A stretch of 9,013 nucleotides of DNA from Dehalococcoidales bacterium (GTDB lineage: Bacteria > Chloroflexota > Dehalococcoidia > Dehalococcoidales > UBA5760): positions 1 to 9,013 of the forward strand of contig JAQTTS010000072.1 in the NCBI GenBank assembly GCA_028710655.1, written 5' to 3'. Positions 1 through 6,370 of this stretch are shown here, one piece after another. The stretch's first letter is position 1. The number at the start of each line of letters is the position of its first letter. The notes under the pieces are model-generated. The model ran no database searches. It was not told the origin of the DNA and saw only the letters and a program-made list of their open reading frames with translations. Both the position numbers and the translations under genes were made by a program.

Positions 1-67
1 GAAGTACTTCTCTGTCAGGTTTAGGCGCGGGTGAGGAATAGCCTAAATATCGGCCCCACTGATGAAC

Positions 68-74
68 AGGAAAG
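68..74 (+). promoter_or_regulatory. Ribosome binding site for the mutase large subunit
   Basis: The sequence AGGAAAG lies 4-7 nt before the ATG at 79. The in-frame GTG at 31 has no clear Shine-Dalgarno match in front of it (TTTAGGCGCGG). This is the reason for preferring the later start. Confidence 0.55.
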
Positions 75-78
75 AAGA

Positions 79-1701
79 ATGGAAGAAAAGAAAGTAAACC
101 GGGAGATGCCGGAGAGAAAAAGGGAGTTCAAGACCACGGTTGACGGTATCGTGGTCAACAGGGTATACACCGCGGCTGATTTGGGTAAGGACAGACAGGT
201 AAACGTCGCTCTTCCCGGGGAGTACCCTTATACCAGGCATATTATGCCCGGCGGCTACCGGACCAGGCTCTGGACGATGCGCCAGTATGCCGGATTTGCC
301 ACCGTAGAAGAGACCAACAATCGCTACAAGTATCTCTACGAGCAGGGACAAACTGGCTTCAGCGTCGCCTTTCACCTGCCCACCCAGGAGGGATACGACT
401 CGGACCATCCGCTTTCCGCCGGTGAGGTTGGCCGGTGCGGTGTTGCCATAGACTCGCTTGAGGATATGGAGAGGCTCTGGGAGGGCATTCCACTGGCCGA
501 AGTGAGCACCTCGATGACGATCAACGCTACTGCTCCAATCCTGCTGGCGATGTATGCTGCCGCTGCTCAGAGGCAGGGGGCTGATATCAGTTGCCTCAGG
601 GGTACCGTCCAGAACGATATCCTGAAGGAGTACATCGCCAGAAACACCTATATCTTCGGGCCGGTCCCTTCGATGAGACTGGTCTCCGATCTCTGTGCCT
701 ATTGTGCTCAGGATATGCCCCAATGGAACTCGATTAGCATTAGCGGCTACCATATGAGGGAGGCCGGAGCTACCGCTGTCCAGGAAGCCGGGTTCACCAT
801 CGCCAATGGTATCGCCTATGTTCAGGCAATGATAGATAGGGGGATGTCCGTTGATTCCTTCGCCCCACGCTTCTCATTTTTCTTCGCCGCCTATACCAGC
901 CTGCTTGAAGAGGTAGCCAAGTTCAGAGCACTGAGGCGTATCTGGGCTAAGATTATGAAGGAGAGATTTGGGGCGAAGGACCCGAAATCGATGATGCTGA
1001 GGTACCATGTGCAGACCGATGGGTTTGCCTTAACCGGTAAGCAGCCGCTCAATAATATCGTGAGAGTGACCCTGCAGGCGCTGGCTGCTGTATTAGGCGG
1101 TTGTCAGTCGCTGCACACCAATTCGTTTGATGAGGCGCTTGCCCTGCCGAGTGAGGAAGCGGTCCAGGTCGCTCTCCGCACGCAGCAGATTATTGCCCAT
1201 GAGAGCGGCGTTGCCGATACTGTCGATCCTTTAGGCGGCTCATACTACATCGAGTGGTTGACCGACCGAATAGAAGAAGGAGCGATGAGATATATCAGTG
1301 AAATCGATAAGATGGGCGGCGCACTAAAGGCAATCGAGAGGGGCTACATACAGAGGGAGATTGCGGCATCGGCCTATAACTACCAGAGGGAGGCCGATTC
1401 GGTTGAACAGGTTATCGTGGGGGTGAACCGGTTTGCCACAGGCGACGAGCCTGCTCCGGAGCTTCTCGAGGTCGGGCCCGAGGTGGGGAAAAGGCAGATA
1501 GCTAGATTAAGCAAATTGAAGCGTGAGAGAGATAATCAGAAGGTTGGTGAAGTGCTGGATAGAGTTCGTATCGCAGCCCGGGGCGACGGGAACATTATGC
1601 CGGCATTGATCGATGCGGTCAAGGTCTACGCCACGGTCGGAGAGATAAGTGATGTCTTAAGGGGGGTATTCGGAGAATACCGGGAGACAGGCATACTTTA
1701 A
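79..1701 (+). CDS. Methylmalonyl-CoA mutase, large (catalytic) subunit of the two-subunit form
   Basis: This is the substrate-binding TIM-barrel subunit of an adenosylcobalamin-dependent mutase that interconverts (R)-methylmalonyl-CoA and succinyl-CoA. It lacks the C-terminal B12 domain and stops after the family's [15 protein letters not shown] segment, where one-chain enzymes continue into a linker. With the ATG at 79 it has 540 residues. Family landmarks are YPYTRH, RQYAGF (Tyr70, matching catalytic Tyr89 of Propionibacterium MutB), [14 protein letters not shown] (Arg188, matching Arg207) and [12 protein letters not shown] (His225, matching His244). Isobutyryl-CoA mutases carry Phe and Gln at the first two positions, and 2-hydroxyisobutyryl-CoA mutase has Ile at the first, so the residues favour methylmalonyl-CoA. 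The usual AFDLPT reads AFHLPT here. The ATG at 79 was chosen for its AGGA site 7 nt upstream. A GTG at 31 in the same frame would add 16 residues and is not excluded. Symbols such as mcmA1 or mutB are used for homologues. Confidence 0.95.
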   Translation: MEEKKVNREMPERKREFKTTVDGIVVNRVYTAADLGKDRQVNVALPGEYPYTRHIMPGGYRTRLWTMRQYAGFATVEETNNRYKYLYEQGQTGFSVAFHLPTQEGYDSDHPLSAGEVGRCGVAIDSLEDMERLWEGIPLAEVSTSMTINATAPILLAMYAAAAQRQGADISCLRGTVQNDILKEYIARNTYIFGPVPSMRLVSDLCAYCAQDMPQWNSISISGYHMREAGATAVQEAGFTIANGIAYVQAMIDRGMSVDSFAPRFSFFFAAYTSLLEEVAKFRALRRIWAKIMKERFGAKDPKSMMLRYHVQTDGFALTGKQPLNNIVRVTLQALAAVLGGCQSLHTNSFDEALALPSEEAVQVALRTQQIIAHESGVADTVDPLGGSYYIEWLTDRIEEGAMRYISEIDKMGGALKAIERGYIQREIAASAYNYQREADSVEQVIVGVNRFATGDEPAPELLEVGPEVGKRQIARLSKLKRERDNQKVGEVLDRVRIAARGDGNIMPALIDAVKVYATVGEISDVLRGVFGEYRETGIL

Positions 1702-1716
1702 ACAGGGGTAAGGGTA

Positions 1717-2136
1717 ATGAGAAATAAGAAGGTGCGTGTATTGCTTGCCAAGCCGGGGTTGGACGGTCATGACCGGGGTCTCAAGGTACTGGCCAGAGGG
1801 CTGAGGGATGCCGGTATGGAAGTGATCTACCTCGGATTACGCCTGACTCCCGAGCAAATTGCCGAGGCGGCGCTGGAAGAGGACGTTGATGTCGTCGGCT
1901 TAAGCTGCCTTTCCGGTGCTCATATGGTCCTATTTCCTAAGACAGTGAGCCTTGTTCGGGAGAAGGGTGGTGGGGATATCCTCTTTATCGGCGGTGGCAT
2001 TATACCCGAGAAAGATATTCCCGGTCTTGAGGTCGCTGGTATCACCAGGGTCTTCGGGCCGGGCACACCCATCGCGGAGATCACCGGGTTTATTACAGAA
2101 AAAATGAAGGGGCGGGAAGTTGATAACCAGGATTGA
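1717..2136 (+). CDS. Methylmalonyl-CoA mutase, small (cobalamin-binding) subunit
   Basis: This 139-residue protein is a stand-alone B12-binding Rossmann domain that supplies adenosylcobalamin to the large subunit encoded just upstream. All three family signatures are present: D16-x-H18-x-x-G21 (DGHDRG), whose His18 replaces dimethylbenzimidazole as the lower cobalt ligand (base-off/His-on binding); S63-x-L65 (GLSCLSG); and the GGG at 92-94 ([10 protein letters not shown]) that cradles the nucleotide tail. The length is normal for the split small subunit. It starts 15 nt after the large-subunit stop, with an AGGGG site 8 nt before the ATG, so the two subunits are almost certainly co-transcribed. 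Homologues are named mcmA2 or mutase C-terminal subunit. Confidence 0.95.
   Translation: MRNKKVRVLLAKPGLDGHDRGLKVLARGLRDAGMEVIYLGLRLTPEQIAEAALEEDVDVVGLSCLSGAHMVLFPKTVSLVREKGGGDILFIGGGIIPEKDIPGLEVAGITRVFGPGTPIAEITGFITEKMKGREVDNQD
2108..2112 (+). promoter_or_regulatory. Ribosome binding site supporting the TTG start of the epimerase
   Basis: AGGGG inside the end of the small-subunit gene lies 7 nt before a TTG at 2120. No ATG or GTG in this frame lies near the conserved DHIGIAV N-terminus, so the TTG is the credible start. Confidence 0.5.
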
Positions 2137-2521
2137 CCACATCGGAATTGCCGTAAAGAGTATTGATAATGCTTTAAAGCTATATGCCGGTGCCTTAGGC
2201 CTGGAAGTCAAAGATATCGAAGTAGTGGAGTCGCAGAAGGTAAGAACCGCCATTATCCCGGTCGGCGAAAGCAAAATCGAGCTACTTGAGTCGACCGGCC
2301 CGGAGGGGGTAATCGCCAGGTACATTGAAAAAAGGGGCGAGGGTTTGCACCACCTGGCGCTGGTGGTTAGCGATATCGAGCAGGCGTTGAGTAACCTCCG
2401 GAGTAAGGAGGTTCCGCTCATCGATGAGAAACCCAGAAGCGGTGTCGAGGAAACCAGGATAGCCTTCCTGCATCCTAAAGCGGCCGGTGTGCTAATCGAA
2501 CTCGTCGAGCCGAAGAAATGA
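2120..2521 (+). CDS. mce: Methylmalonyl-CoA epimerase
   Basis: This 133-residue enzyme of the vicinal-oxygen-chelate (glyoxalase) fold interconverts (S)- and (R)-methylmalonyl-CoA. The R epimer is the mutase substrate and the S epimer is the form made or used by the propionyl-CoA carboxylation enzymes. Two beta-alpha-beta-beta-beta modules can be followed: [18 protein letters not shown] at the N-terminus, and [15 protein letters not shown] in the second half. Probable metal ligands are His7, Glu54 (KIELLE), a His of the pair 77/78 and Glu127 (GVLIELVEP), by comparison with the Propionibacterium enzyme (His12, Gln65, His91, Glu141). The C-terminal [18 protein letters not shown] is typical of the family. 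The start is TTG, overlapping the small-subunit gene by 17 nt, which indicates translational coupling. The length is normal. Confidence 0.93.
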   Translation: MITRIDHIGIAVKSIDNALKLYAGALGLEVKDIEVVESQKVRTAIIPVGESKIELLESTGPEGVIARYIEKRGEGLHHLALVVSDIEQALSNLRSKEVPLIDEKPRSGVEETRIAFLHPKAAGVLIELVEPKK

Positions 2522-2593
2522 CAGGATGGCCACCCTCTTAAAAACCAATGATGGTTAGGAATACCAACTGCGGTAGTGCCGTAGCCCTGGCTG

Positions 2594-3841
2594 CTACTCG
2601 TATCTCAGTGCCTCTATCGGATTAAGCTGAGCGGCACGCCGTGCCGGTAAGAACCCGAAGAGTAGACCAATGCCGACCGAGACAGCAAGGGCCAGGATAA
2701 CTATATCGGCGGATACCACCGTCGTCATCTCGCTACCCATGATCCCCACACCGGCAATAATCTTTGATGCCCCCCACCCCAAGGCAACTCCGATAAGACC
2801 GCCGGTAAAAGACAGTAATGCCGACTCGGTCAGGAATTGACCCCAGATATCACGCTCTCTAGCTCCCAGCGCTTTGCGGATACCTATCTCCCGTGTCCTC
2901 TCGACTACGGAGACCAGCATGATGTTCATTACGCCGATACCCCCTACCAGCAGTGAGATGGCAGCGATAGCACCAAGAAAAAGGGTCAGCGTCCCGGATA
3001 TCTCAGTGATGGTACTGACCAGTTCCTCCATCGAGCGTATACTGAAATCATCGTCCTCTCCGGAAGCCAGCCGGTGCCGGGAACGAAGTAAATCGGTTAC
3101 TTTGCCAACCACATAGTTTGCCTGTCCTTGCTCACTGACCGTTATCGCTATGGTACTGACGATATGCTCTCCGGTGTTGGTACGCTGCTGGCTGATGGTC
3201 TGCTGTAGGGTGCTCAGCGGAATTAAGACAGCATCATCGGTTGAGCCCATCATCGAGCTGCCCTTGCTTTCCAGGACACCCATGACGGTGACGATGCTGG
3301 TCCCCATTCTCACCTTCTGCCCTACGGGATCCACTCCGCTGAACAGTTCCTCGGCTACGCTGGCCCCGATAACAGCGACTTTAGCTCCGCTCTCGTAATT
3401 GTACTCGGAGATGAAAGCACCTTCTGCCGTCTCCAGGTTATATGCTGCCTGGTATTCGGGGGTTACCCCGATGACCTGGGCATTCACATTCTCACTCCCG
3501 TAGACAAGCTGCTGGTTCGATGAGGAAAAGGGTGCCACAGCGCTGACCTGGGACACTTGCTCCGATATGGCCGCCGCATCTTCTGAAGTAAGGGTGGCCA
3601 TGCTACTGACACCCATAACTCCTCCCCGTTCGTAGCTCATCGCAGGCGTGACGGTAATCAGGTTTGAACCCAGAGATTCGATATTGGACAAGATGCCTGC
3701 CTGCACACCTCTGCCGATAGACATCAGGGCAATTACCGCTGCCACACCGATGACGATACCCAGGATAGTGAGAGAACTGCGGAGCTTATGCGTCCTGGCT
3801 CCTTGCCAGGCATTGGCCAGTGGTTCGAGCAATTTTTTCAT
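2594..3841 (-). CDS. ABC exporter permease, MacB/FtsX type
   Basis: This 415-residue membrane subunit of a MacB-like exporter is a mechanotransmission-type permease, not a classical transport channel. The order is: TM1 at about 24-44 (LTILGIVIGVAAVIALMSIG); a MacB-type extracytoplasmic core domain, about 45-280; TM2 at about 285-312; a cytoplasmic coupling segment with the diagnostic ERTREIGIRKALGAR; then TM3 (about 338-365) and TM4 (about 378-400), ending in ARRAAQLNPIEALRYE. This C-terminal signature is typical of MacB, YknZ and LolC/E relatives. The ATG at 3841 overlaps the stop of the ATPase gene (ATGA) and has GGAGGAGG in front. A GTG at 3856 would add five residues and is less likely. 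It lacks a fused ATPase domain, so it resembles Bacillus YknZ more than E. coli MacB. The substrate cannot be told from sequence. Confidence 0.93.
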   Translation of the reverse strand: MKKLLEPLANAWQGARTHKLRSSLTILGIVIGVAAVIALMSIGRGVQAGILSNIESLGSNLITVTPAMSYERGGVMGVSSMATLTSEDAAAISEQVSQVSAVAPFSSSNQQLVYGSENVNAQVIGVTPEYQAAYNLETAEGAFISEYNYESGAKVAVIGASVAEELFSGVDPVGQKVRMGTSIVTVMGVLESKGSSMMGSTDDAVLIPLSTLQQTISQQRTNTGEHIVSTIAITVSEQGQANYVVGKVTDLLRSRHRLASGEDDDFSIRSMEELVSTITEISGTLTLFLGAIAAISLLVGGIGVMNIMLVSVVERTREIGIRKALGARERDIWGQFLTESALLSFTGGLIGVALGWGASKIIAGVGIMGSEMTTVVSADIVILALAVSVGIGLLFGFLPARRAAQLNPIEALRYE

Positions 3842-4506
3842 ACTGCCTCCTCCCACTCTATCTGGCCGTCTTTAAAATGGATGATATGCTGGCAGTAATG
3901 CGCGATGTCGGCTTCGTGGGTAATCATAACCAGGGTGTTGTTCTGCTCATTGTGCAGCGTAGTCAGGATGGCCATTATCTCTTCGCTGGTGTGGCTGTCC
4001 AGATTGCCGGTGGGCTCATCGGCGAGAATGAGAGGCGGGTTTTTCACCAGGGCGCGGGCAATGGAAACCCTCTGCTGCTCACCGCCGGAAAGCTCGCTGG
4101 GCTTGTGGTTGGCACGGCCGGAAAGCCCTACCCTGGCCAATGCCGCCATGGCCTTCTCGGAGTCAATGCCGCCGGCATACTTCATACCCAGTTCTACGTT
4201 AGCCAGCGCCGAAAGTTGCGGCAGCAGGTTATAAGACTGAAAGATAAAGCCGATCTTGTTGGCTCTGCCCTGTGCCAGTTCACCTCTGCTGAGACAGCTG
4301 ACCTCTCTATTCTCCAGGTAGTAACTACCGGAGGTCGGCACATCCAGACAGCCGATCAGGTTGAGCATGGTGGTCTTGCCTGATCCGGAGGGGCCCATAA
4401 TCGCTACCATCTCGCCCTGCTTGACGTGCAGATTCACCCCTCGAAGCACCTCCAACTCCCTGTTGCCCATAGGATATGCCTTGGCGATATTCTGTAGCCG
4501 GATCAT
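3838..4506 (-). CDS. ABC exporter ATPase, MacB/LolD/YknY type
   Basis: This 222-residue cytoplasmic nucleotide-binding subunit hydrolyses ATP to drive the adjacent FtsX-type permease. All motifs are intact: Walker A GPSGSGKT at 38-45, Q-loop Gln90 ([10 protein letters not shown]), ABC signature LSGGEQQR from 139, Walker B LILADEP at 159-165 with catalytic Glu164, D-loop NLD at 168-170 and switch His197 (MITHEAD). The segment [33 protein letters not shown] is the hallmark of the LolD/MacB/FtsE subfamily. The ATG overlaps the adaptor's stop by 4 nt (ATGA), with GGAGG 9 nt upstream, and its own stop overlaps the permease start the same way. The three genes therefore form one tightly coupled operon in the adaptor-ATPase-permease order of Bacillus yknXYZ. 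Confidence 0.96.
   Translation of the reverse strand: MIRLQNIAKAYPMGNRELEVLRGVNLHVKQGEMVAIMGPSGSGKTTMLNLIGCLDVPTSGSYYLENREVSCLSRGELAQGRANKIGFIFQSYNLLPQLSALANVELGMKYAGGIDSEKAMAALARVGLSGRANHKPSELSGGEQQRVSIARALVKNPPLILADEPTGNLDSHTSEEIMAILTTLHNEQNNTLVMITHEADIAHYCQHIIHFKDGQIEWEEAV
3846..3853 (-). promoter_or_regulatory. Ribosome binding site of the permease, inside the ATPase gene
   Basis: On the - strand GGAGGAGG ends 4 nt before the ATG at 3841; its outer GGAGG is 7 nt away. It lies within the last codons of the ATPase (for the residues WEEA), so ribosomes finishing that gene are well placed to restart. It decides the ATG at 3841 over the GTG at 3856. Confidence 0.6.
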
Positions 4507-5990
4507 CTTGGCGGTCCTCCACCCATCCCCGGCATCATCATCCCGCCTTGGAACCCTTGTTGTGAGGTCGTCGAGCTATTCCCATCCGCCGTCTGAGGTA
4601 CGACTACCTGCTCGCCCTCACTCAAGCCATCGGTGATCTCGGTATACTGCCAATCGCTGATGCCGGTCTGTATGGAGCGCTCTTCGGTAACACCCTCTGG
4701 CGATACCACCTGAACGTAGGCTGCTCCCCGGCTATAGGTAATCGCTCCGTTGGGTACCAGCAGCACATCGCTTGCCCCTTCAATCAATATACTGACGGTG
4801 ACGCTGAGGCCCTCCTTGAGCTCAAGGTCTTCCGGTATCAGCGTCGACATTTGTCCCAATCCGGCCTCTTCCATCTGCTGCATTTGCTGCATTATCTCTT
4901 CGGCCTGCTCCCGGGTCATCTGCCCCTGTTCTACAGCCTCTTGAAGCTGCTCGGGAAGTTCACCGGAAGAAAGCGCCTGTCGCATTTCTTCCTGGCGTGC
5001 TTGTATTGCCTCCTGTTGCTGCTGACGGATGGCCTCCAGCGCCTCTAATTCGACCGTTACTTCGTAGTTGACTACCCCTGATGAAATGGTGGCCGTCGGT
5101 GAGATATAGGTTACCTTGGCCGGCAGGTCCGGTAACGTCATAGCATCAGCCTGTACCGAAGCATCTCCCCCCAGTGTAATGTCAAATATGTCGGTCTCGC
5201 TGACCAGAAGCTCGGCTTCGAACCTGGTCGGGTCGGCAATCGCTACCGCCACGGTACCTTTCAGTATCTCGTCACCTCCGGAGACATTAACCTGGGTGAT
5301 GAATCCATCGAAAGGAGCGATAACTTCCAGGCTGGCACCGAGAGCATCTTCCACCTCATCCATGGCATTTCCCAGCTGGGCTTCGGCTAAGCTCATCTGC
5401 ATTTCTTTGATTGCGATATCGTCCTCATCGCCCCCCTCTTCCATCTCATCCAGTGTCTTCTGCGCCTGGTATACCTTCTCCTGAGACTGCAGGATTGAGC
5501 TTTCCGGGCCGTGCTTCAAGTCGTACCTTAGCTGTGCTTCAGCTTGGTCCAATTCATCCTCGGCTTCCTCTATCTCCTCGTCGGTGTACGGGTTGATGGC
5601 CTCATCCAATGCTATCTCGGCATTCTTATAGTTTATCTCCGCCTGGAGCAGGTTGTTCTCCTTTTCCCTTAATTCCTCCTCCCATTCCGAGCTGTCCAGT
5701 CTTGCCAGCACCTGTCCCTCTGCTACGGAATCACCCACTTCCACCAGGACCTCTTCCACCGTACCTGCGATGTCGAAGGCAAGGTCTTCCTCAATACAGA
5801 ATGATAAGTTGCCCGCACTGGAGATATCATTGGTGATATCCCCGCGCTGTACAGTGAATAGCTGTCCCTCTACTATCGATTCCGCTTCGGAGCCGGAATC
5901 ATTGATCGCGAGGGGAATGGCAACGGCGCAGGAGACCGCTGCGATCAGTATTATCCAGCGCGTCTTATACTTGTTCCACTTCTTCCTCAT
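4503..5990 (-). CDS. HlyD/MacA-family membrane-fusion (adaptor) protein with a Gln-rich insertion
   Basis: This 495-residue adaptor is anchored in the cytoplasmic membrane and works with the permease and ATPase encoded next. It has a basic N-terminus and a membrane span at about 12-30 (WIILIAAVSCAVAIPLAI). The first lipoyl half-motif follows (DIAGTVEEVLVEVGDSVAEGQVLARLD). A long acidic coiled-coil hairpin covers about 103-217, then the second lipoyl half (VIAPFDGFITQVNVSGGD). A beta-barrel domain from about 256 is interrupted after YEVTVELEAL by about 65 Gln/Glu-rich helical residues, and resumes at LIPEDLELKEGLSVTVSI. A membrane-proximal domain and a Gly/Met/Pro tail complete it. The insertion is not a standard part of MacA-like adaptors. 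The ATG at 5990 was chosen because AGGTGG lies 5 nt upstream; a GTG at 5999 would add three residues. No outer-membrane channel gene is in the window. Confidence 0.92.
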   Translation of the reverse strand: MRKKWNKYKTRWIILIAAVSCAVAIPLAINDSGSEAESIVEGQLFTVQRGDITNDISSAGNLSFCIEEDLAFDIAGTVEEVLVEVGDSVAEGQVLARLDSSEWEEELREKENNLLQAEINYKNAEIALDEAINPYTDEEIEEAEDELDQAEAQLRYDLKHGPESSILQSQEKVYQAQKTLDEMEEGGDEDDIAIKEMQMSLAEAQLGNAMDEVEDALGASLEVIAPFDGFITQVNVSGGDEILKGTVAVAIADPTRFEAELLVSETDIFDITLGGDASVQADAMTLPDLPAKVTYISPTATISSGVVNYEVTVELEALEAIRQQQQEAIQARQEEMRQALSSGELPEQLQEAVEQGQMTREQAEEIMQQMQQMEEAGLGQMSTLIPEDLELKEGLSVTVSILIEGASDVLLVPNGAITYSRGAAYVQVVSPEGVTEERSIQTGISDWQYTEITDGLSEGEQVVVPQTADGNSSTTSQQGFQGGMMMPGMGGGPPR

Positions 5991-5995
5991 CTGCG

Positions 5996-6005
5996 CCACC
6001 TTTCC
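5996..6005 (-). promoter_or_regulatory. Ribosome binding site of the adaptor gene
   Basis: On the - strand GGAAAGGTGG precedes the ATG at 5990; AGGTGG is 5 nt away and GGAAAGG 8 nt away. The alternative GTG at 5999 sits inside this sequence, which argues for the ATG. Confidence 0.5.
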
Positions 6006-6008
6006 GAG

Positions 6009-6134
6009 TCAGTAGTCTGATTCCTGACCATAACTAAACCGGAGTCTCCCATTGCTATTAACCTTTGCCTCCTCAATTTCCTGTCGTTCAATGCCAGTAA
6101 CTTCATCGACCCTATACATCGGTCTATCTCTCAT
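6009..6134 (-). CDS. Possible 41-codon ORF in frame with the membrane-peptide ORF upstream
   Basis: From an ATG at 6134 to a TGA at 6009, this frame encodes a soluble, charged, Tyr-containing peptide that begins MRDRPMYRVDEVTGIERQEI and ends SYGQESDY. It is in the same frame as the 32-codon membrane-peptide ORF, separated only by that ORF's TAG and two sense codons (Asn, Arg). There is no good Shine-Dalgarno before the ATG at 6134 or the inner ATG at 6119. It may be the tail of one longer membrane protein interrupted by an amber codon, a separate small protein, or chance: an open frame this long is expected roughly once in eight tries for uniform random sequence. I do not recognise the sequence. 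Confidence 0.3.
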   Translation of the reverse strand: MRDRPMYRVDEVTGIERQEIEEAKVNSNGRLRFSYGQESDY

Positions 6135-6140
6135 CCGGTT

Positions 6141-6239
6141 CTAACCGTAGTGTCCGATTAGTAAGGCTATGCTGACAGAAAGTGCTGCGATTGCTATTCC
6201 CAGTAAGATGTACAGCTTGTACCTGCGTAATGGCTTCAT
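6141..6239 (-). CDS. Small single-span membrane protein, 32 aa
   Basis: The ORF starts MKPLRRYKLY and continues as one hydrophobic helix (ILLGIAIAALSVSIALLIG, about 11-29) before a short HYG tail and a TAG stop. The basic N-terminus followed by the helix predicts an N-in single-pass membrane peptide. A good AAGGAG site lies at 6251-6256, 11 nt before the ATG, slightly longer than ideal. It would be the first gene behind the direct-repeat box and so the first gene of the adaptor-ATPase-permease operon. Small membrane peptides often modulate transporters or sensor kinases, but a role here is only inferred from position. The coding call rests on the ribosome site, the clean membrane-protein composition and its placement; it is below usual gene-finder length limits. 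Confidence 0.55.
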   Translation of the reverse strand: MKPLRRYKLYILLGIAIAALSVSIALLIGHYG

Positions 6240-6266
6240 ATCGGCGTCAACTCCTTACCGTTTCTA

Positions 6267-6280
6267 CCTGAATCAGGATA
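6267..6280 (-). promoter_or_regulatory. Palindrome overlapping a possible -10 of the efflux operon
   Basis: CCTGAATCAGG (6267-6277) is a 5-bp inverted repeat around one base. It overlaps TATCCT on the - strand (6280-6275), a weak -10 match 9 nt downstream of the direct-repeat box. No good -35 is seen at the right distance, which suits a promoter that depends on an activator bound at the box. Transcription would begin near 6268 and leave a short leader before the AAGGAG site. This is inference from spacing only. Confidence 0.3.
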
Positions 6281-6289
6281 GCAGGTGAT

Positions 6290-6306
6290 TATTAAGAAAT
6301 TATTAA
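6290..6306 (-). promoter_or_regulatory. Direct-repeat regulator box upstream of the efflux operon
   Basis: On the + strand it reads TATTAA-GAAAT-TATTAA: two identical 6-bp half-sites 11 bp apart, about one helical turn. In the direction of transcription it is TTAATA-ATTTC-TTAATA. It equals the box at 8467-8483 except for one base in each half-site. OmpR-family regulators such as PhoP and WalR bind tandem half-sites of this form with about 5 bp between. It lies 51 nt upstream of the small membrane-peptide ATG and about 300 nt upstream of the adaptor start. The regulator encoded at 7705-8394 is the obvious candidate to bind it. Confidence 0.6.
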
Positions 6307-6370
6307 CTGCGTGGGCACTCGAGGAATACATAACCATAGCAAGGAAAGATAGCGGACTGGGGAGAACGGA

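Larger units (their letters stand above)
5991..6370 (-). other. 380-nt stretch between the kinase and adaptor genes
   Basis: No long gene occupies this stretch. In transcription order it holds about 60 nt with no hairpin terminator for the kinase gene (6307-6370); a 17-bp direct-repeat box (6290-6306); a short palindrome over a possible -10 (6267-6280); an AAGGAG site (6251-6256); a 32-codon membrane-peptide ORF (6141-6239); and a same-frame 41-codon ORF (6009-6134) ending 18 nt before the adaptor ATG. It is read as the promoter and leader of the efflux operon. Confidence 0.6.

Noticed and set aside
1..34. End of an upstream gene overlapping the GTG at 31 (frame [13 protein letters not shown] at 32-34), which would favour the earlier mutase start by coupling
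   Set aside because: Only ten codons are visible and all three frames end soon, so there is no support for any one of them. Kept only as a reason why the mutase start is not certain.
43..753. 236-codon open frame on the - strand opposite the mutase
   Set aside because: It lies wholly antisense to a gene with clear family motifs, has no recognisable domain and no operon context. It is a shadow of the coding strand.
79..1701. Isobutyryl-CoA or 2-hydroxyisobutyryl-CoA mutase
   Set aside because: The two known specificity positions hold Tyr and Arg, as in methylmalonyl-CoA mutase, and an epimerase gene follows in the operon.
2522..2593. Bidirectional terminator between the convergent operons
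   Set aside because: Only weak 5-bp stems are present (AACCA-atga-TGGTT at 2543-2556 and GTAGC/GCTAC at 2581-2597), with no GC-rich stem and no T-run. Termination here may be factor-dependent, but no site can be claimed.
6307..6370. Terminator after the kinase gene
   Set aside because: No GC-rich inverted repeat followed by a T-run is seen on the - strand. Read-through from the kinase gene into the efflux operon is possible.
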